Below, piece by piece: positions 32,750 through 38,701 of a DNA stretch of 38,701 bases. The position numbers were made by a program, and so were the translations under genes. Source of the stretch: JAPKEZ01 sp047638975 (GTDB lineage: Bacteria; Planctomycetota; UBA1135); NCBI GenBank assembly GCA_047638975.1, contig JBLINB010000013.1, positions 1-38,701 on the forward strand, in the 5' to 3' direction. Below the pieces are notes generated by a model. It was given only the letters and a program-made list of their open reading frames with translations. It did not search any database and was not told the origin of the DNA. Each line of letters begins with the position of its first letter. Within the stretch, counting starts at the first letter, position 1.

Positions 32750-33888
32750 GAAATCAAATGGGTGTAGTATTGCGCGAGTTGTTGCCAGTGCTCCGTCGGA
32801 TCGAATTCTGCACGAACCCATTTTCGCATATTCTGCCCCTTAATGTTAAGGCTAGGCAAATCGTTTGCAATCCCAACCAAACTGTTAGCCAAATTTGACG
32901 AATCTTCAGACGGGAAAGTCCAGCCGCGCTCGGGAGTAATCAATTCAGGCACTCCACCAGCATGCGAAGCAATAGCGGGACGTCCGCGCGCTCCAGCTTC
33001 AAGCACTGTTAGCGGCGAGTTTTCGGGGACTCTAGATGGCAAGACCTGCAGATTGGCGCGCTGGTAGGCTGAATCCATCTGCTGCTGATCGAGTTGTCCC
33101 AGAAACTTAATGTTATTCTGTAAAGCATTACCGGCAACTTGATCCACTAAGTCTTGATGACGGTCGCCACTACCCGCAATCTCTAAAGCAAAGTCGCCGA
33201 GCAAATGCTTAGCACTGGCAAGCGCATCAATAAGCACGTCGACTCCTTTTGAATCAAACAGCGTGCCGGCAAAGAACATTCTGAGCTTATCCAGAGGTAT
33301 CTCAGAGGCATCGGCTGGCTGAATGGGCAGGCGATGACAGACCGACTTATTAGGAGGCAGGCCAAGCCCGTTCATTAATGCATGTGTGGGGCATAGAAAT
33401 AAGTCCATTGCATCTAGCACTGCGAGCCGAGAAATCTGGTGCTGCGGCTTATTTAAAGCGTTGGACAGCAAGGCTTTAGCTCCAGACAGCTTCCTTTGTG
33501 GAGAGGACTTCCAGTCTAGTGAAAAGTCATGAACAGTCATCACCGACTTTACGCCCTTATATAAGATAGTATTAAAAACGGTTTTACGGAAATGTGTACA
33601 GTTGTGTACATGGATAAGATCGGGGCGTACAGACTCAATAGTCGCAGCTAGTTTGTCCGCTAATGGCGCATGCGTTTTGTAAAAATCTCGACGGCGCTGC
33701 AGCACCGACTTAGGCCACTGATACTCAAAGGTATGCTGAGAGACGATATTATTAATATCTACTCGTGGTCCTATCGAAAACAGATGATTCTCATGGCCAG
33801 CAGCATTAAGAGCTTGCAGAACTTGGTTGAGATACTGAGTTGCTCCGCCGTGGACGTGCGGAGAGTCGTGAAAGTGCAGGATTTTCAT
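32746..33888 (-). CDS. GT4-family glycosyltransferase, first gene of the polysaccharide operon
   Basis: A 380-residue GT-B glycosyltransferase. It begins MKILHFHDSPHVHGGATQYL, the classic start with a glycine-rich loop. LIHVHNCTHFRKT, VMTVHDFSLDW, FFAGTLFDSKGVDVLIDAL and ENSPLTVLEAGARGRPAIA follow in the expected order. It is the first gene of the minus-strand operon that ends at 27409, and it diverges from the porin across a 373-base spacer, so the operon promoter should lie there. A GATAAT on the minus strand at about 33902-33907 is the best -10 candidate, but the -35 is poor. Confidence 0.9.
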   Translation of the reverse strand: MKILHFHDSPHVHGGATQYLNQVLQALNAAGHENHLFSIGPRVDINNIVSQHTFEYQWPKSVLQRRRDFYKTHAPLADKLAATIESVRPDLIHVHNCTHFRKTVFNTILYKGVKSVMTVHDFSLDWKSSPQRKLSGAKALLSNALNKPQHQISRLAVLDAMDLFLCPTHALMNGLGLPPNKSVCHRLPIQPADASEIPLDKLRMFFAGTLFDSKGVDVLIDALASAKHLLGDFALEIAGSGDRHQDLVDQVAGNALQNNIKFLGQLDQQQMDSAYQRANLQVLPSRVPENSPLTVLEAGARGRPAIASHAGGVPELITPERGWTFPSEDSSNLANSLVGIANDLPSLNIKGQNMRKWVRAEFDPTEHWQQLAQYYTHLIS

Positions 33889-34261
33889 GTTTCAGCGTGC
33901 TCTTGGTATTATCGGCATAATTGTCACCTGTTCTACAAGAAAAAGCATAAAAATTAGCTCCCCTAAACGCTTTGCAGTAAGTGGCTTAGGTGGGCAAATC
34001 AAGAAACAGGCAAAATATAGGGCAATAAAGACATATACCTCCCGATTGTATTCCCATGGACCTTGTGTCCTGGGTCGAAATATTTCTTCTTTAAGGGGTT
34101 GCTTAACCTTGCCGCTACGGCAAAATGTTTCACCGTTATCATGCAGGTCTACCCTGTGCGATAACAATCTTAAAATCATCTCTCGCCGACTTGGGCAACT
34201 CCGTCCAGTTAGCTGTGAAAAACTAAAACCGCCCATTTGGGCTACAAACAGGAAGTTTAAC
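33889..34261. promoter_or_regulatory. Divergent control region between polysaccharide operon and porin, with two hairpins
   Basis: A 373-base spacer with no supported gene, although the porin frame happens to stay open through it. Two dyads lie upstream of the porin: TTGCCG-CTA-CGGCAA (34109-34123), and a longer hairpin 34135-34165 whose outer stem is GTTATC/GATAAC and inner stem GCAGG/CCTGT. A promoter for the porin is likely but no hexamer pair stands out. The GATAAT on the minus strand near 33902-33907 may serve the polysaccharide operon. The hairpins could be a regulator site or part of a structured mRNA leader. Confidence 0.5.
34250..34255 (+). promoter_or_regulatory. Strong Shine-Dalgarno of the porin gene
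   Basis: AGGAAG lies 6 bases before the ATG at 34262. It is the clearest ribosome-binding site in the window and fixes the porin start, ruling out the 125-codon upstream extension of the frame. Confidence 0.8.
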
Positions 34262-35473
34262 ATGAAGGTTCGCCTTTTTACACTCGCAGCAGTAGCTGCT
34301 ACCACTCTGCTTTCACAGGGTGTTGCTCAATCTGACAGCCTAGAGCGTGCTCTAGCTGATCTTAACTCTGGTCTTGTTGCTCCAGCTGGAAACAGTGCTG
34401 TAACGTGGGGCGGTGATTTCCGTCTACGTAACGCGTGGGCAGACGACGACTCTACATCTAACAACCGTGACTTCGATACACGTGTGCGCCTAACAGCGTC
34501 ATTCAATGTAACCGAAGACTCATCTGCATTCGTTGGCTTCAACGGCTCAGAAGAATGGGGTGATGCAGCAGCAAATGCTGCTATTGACGCAGGACTTTCT
34601 GCTGCCGGTTCACACGGTAACATCGAGCGTGCTTACGTAACAGTCAACAGCCTTATGGGCGATGGCGGCTCAGTTAAAGTAGGCCGCGATTACTACACAG
34701 TTGGCGCTGGTCGTCTTATTGCTTCAAGCCAATGGGATAACCAGACTGCGACCTATTCAGGCGTATGGTACAACCACGACCTGGATGGCCTAAACTTTAA
34801 CTTCTCAATGCTTAACGGCACAGAGACTGGCATCACTACATCAAGCGATGGTGACGACATGATCTATGTTGCATCAATCGATTACGATCTAGAAGCAGGT
34901 GCTATGGGTACAATAAGCCTTACACCATACGCTCTTCGTGCAGAAGCTGCCAACTCAGGTAACTGGAAAGGCGTAGCTTTCTCTGGTGAACTTGTTGGCT
35001 TCGGTTACGATGCTGAATACGCTAAGTACAACGATCACGATGATACTGCAGATGGTAGTGCATGGTACATTTCTACATCACTTGATCTAGAATTCTTGGG
35101 CGAAGTTCCAGGAATCTCTAACGGTGCTCTTGACATCGCTTTCTCAAGCGCAGACGATGACTTTGCTACAAGTACTCCACTTACACACGGCGTTGGCGGC
35201 TTTGCTGACTACGGTACAGGTGGTACATGGGATGATGGCAAAGACATTACAGCATTCGGTCTTAGCATCAGCCCTGCTGAAGGCTGGAACGGACGCCTTG
35301 CTCTTAACGATACATCAGGTATTACAAGCAACTACTCAGAGATCGATCTTTCTCTTGGCCACGACTTTAACGGAAACGTCTCAGGATGGTTCGGTTACGG
35401 CATGGTTAACGATGATGACTCAACAGTAGCTGATTCAGTTGTCTTCTGGACAACTTTAGAGCTTGCATTCTAA
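34262..35473 (+). CDS. Outer-membrane porin (beta-barrel)
   Basis: A 403-residue exported protein. The signal peptide MKVRLFTLAAVAATTLLSQG ends near VAQ-SDS. A short helical stretch (LERALADLNSGLV) comes next, then WGGDFRLRNAW, typical of the first strand in verrucomicrobial and proteobacterial porins. Alternating strands run through VKVGRDYYTVGAGRL and SGWFGYGMVN to the terminal WTTLELAF, whose final Phe is the barrel-assembly signal. Acidic residues are abundant, so cation preference is possible. Codon choice is strongly biased (GCT, ACA, TCA, CTT, AAC, TAC) unlike neighbouring genes, as in very highly expressed genes. A strong ribosome-binding site and terminator frame it as a single-gene unit. 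Confidence 0.88.
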   Translation: MKVRLFTLAAVAATTLLSQGVAQSDSLERALADLNSGLVAPAGNSAVTWGGDFRLRNAWADDDSTSNNRDFDTRVRLTASFNVTEDSSAFVGFNGSEEWGDAAANAAIDAGLSAAGSHGNIERAYVTVNSLMGDGGSVKVGRDYYTVGAGRLIASSQWDNQTATYSGVWYNHDLDGLNFNFSMLNGTETGITTSSDGDDMIYVASIDYDLEAGAMGTISLTPYALRAEAANSGNWKGVAFSGELVGFGYDAEYAKYNDHDDTADGSAWYISTSLDLEFLGEVPGISNGALDIAFSSADDDFATSTPLTHGVGGFADYGTGGTWDDGKDITAFGLSISPAEGWNGRLALNDTSGITSNYSEIDLSLGHDFNGNVSGWFGYGMVNDDDSTVADSVVFWTTLELAF

Positions 35474-35493
35474 GGAATAGTATTTCTTAACTT

Positions 35494-35527
35494 AAGGACA
35501 GGTGCTTTCGAGCACCTGTCCTTTTTT
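35494..35527. terminator. Very strong intrinsic terminator after the porin
   Basis: A perfect 13-bp stem (35494-35506 with 35511-35523) capped by a TTCG tetraloop and followed by a T-run to 35527. The UUCG loop makes the RNA hairpin exceptionally stable. Confidence 0.96.
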
Positions 35528-35531
35528 ATGT

Positions 35532-35820
35532 TATTCAAAGTGGGGTGCAGGCGAAAACAGTAACGCTGTCGGTGCCGATATGCTTTACCCATTCTATAAA
35601 TATAAACTACGCTCTTGATACTGGTGCTCTAGGCGGAATCAACATGACTCTGTGGAGCTTTGCGTAAGGTAATGCCTTCCGCAAACTATGATAATCCTAC
35701 TTGGGCAGTGCGCGGCGTTGGCTTTATGCAAACAATCATCCCGGTAATCACCGAATATAATGATGGTTTTGGCACGAGCGAGTGCGACTTTTCATTCAGT
35801 ACCTTTGGGTTGATTGCGTT
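35532..35820 (+). pseudogene. Possible decayed outer-membrane-protein gene fragment
   Basis: This 290-base spacer has no intact gene, yet protein-like sequence appears in all three plus-strand frames in turn. 35541-35606 encodes WGAGENSNAVGADMLYPFYK. 35605-35667 encodes NYALDTGALGGINMTLWSFA and then a stop. 35672-35820 encodes PSANYDNPTWAVRGVGF and FMQTIIPVITEYNDGFGTSE. The Gly/Asn/Asp/aromatic make-up resembles beta-barrel strands. The simplest reading is a gene broken by frameshifts, perhaps an old porin copy. No start codon or promoter is seen. The match to porins is by composition only. Confidence 0.35.
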
Positions 35821-35821
35821 A

Positions 35822-37504
35822 CTATTCAGCAACAGAACCAGGCGCGCGAATAGCCTCGATCATCGCTTGAGTCTCACGCGATGGCGCAGGAGCAAAGCGG
35901 TGCATGACACCGGCAACCAGAAAGTTAAGCAGCATGCCCAGGGTGCCGATGCCTTCAGGCGAAATACCGAACCACCAATTTTCGGTGGTAGAAGACTCAG
36001 GGCTGATGAACTTAAACCACAGGATGTAACCTGCGGTAAAGCTGATTCCGGCGAGCATGCCGCTGATCGCACCTAAACTGTTCATTCTTTTGCTGAAAAT
36101 GCCCATTACCAGAACAGGGAAAAAAGATGATGCGGCCAAACCAAAAGCAAATGCCACGACTTCGGCTACGAAGCCAGGTGGGTGGACGCCAAACCATCCG
36201 GCTAAACAGACAGCAAAGCCAGCGCTAATACGTGCTGCACGCAGTTCATCGCGCTCGCTAATGTCGGGCTTTAGACAGCGTTTTAAGAGGTCGTGTGACA
36301 CAGCAGACGACACAACCAGTAGCAAACCTGCCGCCGTCGACAAGGCCGCCGCGAGGCCGCCGGCGGCGACTAAAGCAATCACCCAATTGGGTAAACTAGC
36401 GATTTCGGGGTTAGCTAGCACCATAATGTCTTTATGGACGGTCAATTCGTTGGGCACGTCAGAGTTGGGGCCGGTATATTGAATCAAGCCGTCGCCATTG
36501 AGGTCATTGTGCGTCAATAAGCCCGTTGTTTCCCACTTATTGAACCACTCAGGCATCTCGTCGTAGGCTTGGTCGGAGACGCTCTGTAGTAGATTTGTAC
36601 GGGCAAATACAGCAATAGCCGGAGCAGTAGTGTAAAGAATAGCAATGAACACTAGAGCCCATCCAACGCTGCGCCTGGCGTCTTTGACCTTTGGCACTGT
36701 ATAAAAGCGTACAATCACATGTGGTAGACCTGCTGTACCTGCCATCAGGGCGGCGGTGATGAAGAATACGTCGATAATCGACTTCGAGCCGCTGGTATAG
36801 GAGGCAAAGCCTAGCTCTTGATGGAGACTATCGAGATTGGCCAGTAATGAGGTGCCGTTTTCGAGGGTGCCGCCCAGACCGAGTTGGGGGATTGGCGTGC
36901 CGGCCATTTGCAGGGACAAGAAAATCGCAGGCACCATATAGGCAAAGATAAGCACGCAATACTGGGCTACTTGGGTGTAAGTAATGCCCTTCATACCGCC
37001 TAGCACCGCGTAGAAAAACACCACCACCATCCCAATAACCACCCCTGTAGTCGTGTCGACTTCGAGAAAACGCGACAATACAATGCCTACGCCTTGCATT
37101 TGGCCACTCACATAAGTGAAGGAGACGAAAATAGCACAGATGATAGCCACGATTCGCGCCGTTGAAGATTCGTAGCGGTCGCCGACAAAATCTGGAATAG
37201 TGAATTTGCCAAATTTGCGCAGATAGGGTGCCAGCAATAAAGCGAGCAGCACATATCCGCCGGTCCAGCCCATTAAGTAGACGGAGCCGTCATATCCCAT
37301 GAACGAGATTGCACCCGCCATTGAAATGAAGGACGCCGCGCTCATCCAATCGGCGGCTGTAGCCATGCCGTTCACCACTGGGTGGACGCCGCCGCCAGCG
37401 ATGTAGAAATCTTTAGTAGAACCGGCGCGTGAAGCAATCGCCACGCCGATATATAGCGCGAAAGACAACGAGATCAAGAGGATCGACCAGGTTTGAACGT
37501 CCAT
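35822..37504 (-). CDS. Sodium:solute symporter, large subunit (VC_2705/ActP-like)
   Basis: A 560-residue inner-membrane transporter of the SSS family with about 13 hydrophobic helices. Signatures include AGGGVHPVVNGMATAADWMS (residues 36-55), SFISMAGAISFMGYDG and FGKFTIPDFVGDRYES. A hydrophilic loop at about 305-360 holds DLNGDGLIQYTG (334-345), which resembles an EF-hand calcium loop. AAGGLAAALSTAAGLLLVVS matches the acetate/pyruvate symporter group. The partner gene one base upstream encodes a DUF4212 small subunit, the usual companion of this subfamily. A carboxylate such as acetate is a likely substrate but is not proven by sequence. Confidence 0.9.
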   Translation of the reverse strand: MDVQTWSILLISLSFALYIGVAIASRAGSTKDFYIAGGGVHPVVNGMATAADWMSAASFISMAGAISFMGYDGSVYLMGWTGGYVLLALLLAPYLRKFGKFTIPDFVGDRYESSTARIVAIICAIFVSFTYVSGQMQGVGIVLSRFLEVDTTTGVVIGMVVVFFYAVLGGMKGITYTQVAQYCVLIFAYMVPAIFLSLQMAGTPIPQLGLGGTLENGTSLLANLDSLHQELGFASYTSGSKSIIDVFFITAALMAGTAGLPHVIVRFYTVPKVKDARRSVGWALVFIAILYTTAPAIAVFARTNLLQSVSDQAYDEMPEWFNKWETTGLLTHNDLNGDGLIQYTGPNSDVPNELTVHKDIMVLANPEIASLPNWVIALVAAGGLAAALSTAAGLLLVVSSAVSHDLLKRCLKPDISERDELRAARISAGFAVCLAGWFGVHPPGFVAEVVAFAFGLAASSFFPVLVMGIFSKRMNSLGAISGMLAGISFTAGYILWFKFISPESSTTENWWFGISPEGIGTLGMLLNFLVAGVMHRFAPAPSRETQAMIEAIRAPGSVAE

Positions 37505-37505
37505 A

Positions 37506-37790
37506 TTATTTCTCTTCTAAGTCGAACTCGCGATCTAACTTACTCATAGCGTGCGCGTAATAAAACACGATAGCAATGAAAACAAGTATCGAGCCCTGTT
37601 GCGCAAACCAAAAGCCTAAAGGGTATTCGGTGCCGGGCATGGTGTAATTGTCGAGGTAATGGTGCAGCAATATCCCGCAGCCAAAAGAGACTGTTGCCCA
37701 CACTGCCAGCAAGCCAAGTAGAAGACGAATGTTGCGTCGCCAATATTGCGATCCGCGATCTTGTGATTTACTTGGCGGCGATGATGTCAT
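37506..37790 (-). CDS. DUF4212 sodium:solute symporter small subunit
   Basis: A 94-residue membrane protein with two helices (about 22-44 and 60-82). The DUF4212 features are YWRRNIRLLLGLLAVWATVS near the start and LGFWFAQQGSILVFIAIVFY in the second helix, followed by a charged tail. These proteins are normally encoded directly before an SSS-type large subunit, as here, and probably form a complex with it. The ATG overlaps the TGA of the upstream amidohydrolase gene (ATGA), so the three genes form one operon. Confidence 0.92.
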   Translation of the reverse strand: MTSSPPSKSQDRGSQYWRRNIRLLLGLLAVWATVSFGCGILLHHYLDNYTMPGTEYPLGFWFAQQGSILVFIAIVFYYAHAMSKLDREFDLEEK

Positions 37791-38701
37791 TGCAATAAGT
37801 CTAGCACCGCCGCGGTCATCGCCAACACTCCGGTGCGAATGGCTCCAGCAGAGCTAGGTGCGAATTGATCGCTATGAATGTTCGGCAGCGTGGTGCCGTT
37901 CGAGACAAAATCTTGATACATTTCTTTACTAGACACACCAAGCCAAAAAATACTACTTGGGCAATCTGCTGCCGGACCAAAGCGTCCGAAGTCTTCGCCG
38001 CCCATAACCGGCGGGGCGTCGTGAACTCTGGCGTCTCCGAGGGTAGCTCTCATCGCGGATGCAATCCTCTCTGTAAATTCCGGGTCGTTGTACGCAGCTG
38101 GCGTGTGTTCATCTAATAACTCGACAAGCGGCAGCAAATCTTCAGGGAATCCGGCTGCGCGGCCTTCGTTTATGGCACAGCGCTCGATAGCCGCTAATAT
38201 TTTCTCGCGCACACTCGCTTCGTACGACCGAATGGTGAGCTGCAGATCAACGCGGTCGGAAATGATGTTGTGCTTCGAGCCTCCGTGTATAGAGCCGACT
38301 GTAACCACTGCCGGGTCGAATGGGGATATTTCGCGGCTGACGATCGTTTGTAAACCCATGACAATGCGCGCCGCCAAGGCGATGGGGTCATGCGTGACTT
38401 GGGGCGTTGAACCGTGCCCACCTTTGCCGCGCACGGTGATGTTTACCGAATCTACATTCGCTAGAGCATAGCCTTTGCAAAGACCTACATCGCCAACGGG
38501 CATCATGCCGGTTACATGTAAGGCCAGTGCGAAATCAGGGGTCACTGTTTTTTCATACAAACCATCAGCCAACATCGCAGCCGAGCCGGCGCCACGTTCT
38601 TCGGCAGGTTGCGCGACGAATAGTAAAGTGCCACTCCATTGTGATTTGTTTTGCGCTAAGTACGCTGCGACACCCGACCAGACCGTCATATGGACGTCAT
38701 G
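37787..38701 (-). CDS. M20-family amidohydrolase/peptidase (5' end cut by window)
   Basis: The visible 304 residues start at the window edge inside a metal-binding motif, HDVHMTVWSGVAAYL (canonical GHDxHxxxLLGAA), so the ATG at 38689 is internal and the true start lies beyond the window. The other M20 motifs follow: QPAEERGAGS (catalytic and metal-binding Glu pair), GKGGHGSTPQVTHDP in the lid domain, GGSKHNIISD, PVMGGEDFGRF, and a C-terminal His in LPNIHSDQFAP. Such enzymes cleave N-acyl amino acids such as hippurate, releasing a carboxylate and an amino acid. Linkage to a carboxylate-type symporter fits release and uptake of the same product, though an internal versus exported location cannot be judged without the N-terminus. 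Confidence 0.92.
   Translation of the reverse strand, partial: HDVHMTVWSGVAAYLAQNKSQWSGTLLFVAQPAEERGAGSAAMLADGLYEKTVTPDFALALHVTGMMPVGDVGLCKGYALANVDSVNITVRGKGGHGSTPQVTHDPIALAARIVMGLQTIVSREISPFDPAVVTVGSIHGGSKHNIISDRVDLQLTIRSYEASVREKILAAIERCAINEGRAAGFPEDLLPLVELLDEHTPAAYNDPEFTERIASAMRATLGDARVHDAPPVMGGEDFGRFGPAADCPSSIFWLGVSSKEMYQDFVSNGTTLPNIHSDQFAPSSAGAIRTGVLAMTAAVLDLLQ

Noticed and set aside
32750..32821. Longer N-terminus for the middle GT4 gene from the ATG at 32821
   Set aside because: It would overlap the upstream coding region by 76 bases and add residues unlike the family. The GTGA-overlapping GTG at 32749 fits the operon.
27435..33888. Sigma-54 (-24/-12) promoter near the polysaccharide operon as target of the adjacent activator
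   Set aside because: I did not recognise a GG-N10-GC pair in good context. The link between activator and operon remains conjecture.
34109..34170. Minus-strand sequence resembling parts of a c-di-GMP (GEMM) riboswitch, such as GCACAGGG and GTAGCGGCAAGG
   Set aside because: The conserved core order and the tetraloop/receptor parts are missing, and spacing does not match. I treat it only as a pair of dyads.
33887..34261. 125-codon in-frame extension upstream of the porin ATG
   Set aside because: The Shine-Dalgarno at 34250-34255 and the signal peptide directly after the ATG at 34262 fix the start. The upstream translation looks random and contains hairpin DNA.

Overview
The window is about 38.7 kb of dense bacterial chromosome with 34 coding genes that I can support (two cut by the window edges), one tRNA and several promoters and terminators. 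I see no phage genes, transposases, integrases or CRISPR arrays. The gene set suggests a marine, Gram-negative member of the PVC group, most likely Verrucomicrobiota of the Opitutae type. The pointers are an outer-membrane porin, separate CoaC and CoaB genes next to gmk and a YicC-type gene, a squalene-cyclase-like repeat protein with a TonB-like membrane anchor, and mfd followed by a SurA-like chaperone. This placement is inference from gene order and families; no rRNA is present to confirm it.

Layout. 1-450: a thioredoxin-fold DUF255 protein (cut at the left edge) diverges from a large low-complexity protein with a PD-(D/E)XK-type nuclease core (450-2579). 2563-5195: a bidirectional terminator, tRNA-Phe, ribF and def on the minus strand, then a TPR protein and rpsT on the plus strand. 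5210-11807: a minus-strand block, rnc - mfd - SurA-like chaperone - anchored squalene-cyclase-like protein. 11855-13477: fabI and a divergent ThiD-like kinase. 13479-14615: dgt on the minus strand.

14703-27434 is a run of 13 plus-strand genes in two sets. The first is DAHP synthase, tpiA, secG, pyrE, yicC, gmk, coaC, coaB and a membrane sulfatase-like hydrolase. The second is ftsK, rimO, pgsA and a stripped-down sigma-54 activator. Stop and start codons overlap or nearly touch at most of these junctions, so translational coupling is likely. 27409-33888 is a convergent surface-polysaccharide operon: three GT4 glycosyltransferases, one GT2 glycosyltransferase, a Wzz-like chain-length protein and two small single-pass membrane proteins.

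34262-35473 is an abundant-looking outer-membrane porin with a structured leader, a clear Shine-Dalgarno and a very strong terminator, followed by a stretch that looks like decayed coding sequence. The right end (35822-38701) is an M20 amidohydrolase (cut at the edge), a DUF4212 small subunit and a large sodium:solute symporter in one operon.

The most interesting signals are: (1) promoters whose predicted transcription start falls on or within a few bases of the start codon, which suggests leaderless mRNAs for several housekeeping genes; (2) the nuclease-like protein buried in RG-, DSR- and KP-rich disordered sequence; (3) an mfd reading frame that encodes conserved residues upstream of any usual start codon; (4) a sigma-54 activator lacking both receiver and DNA-binding domains beside a polysaccharide operon that contains two unrecognised small membrane proteins; and (5) the structured porin leader with porin-like debris downstream.
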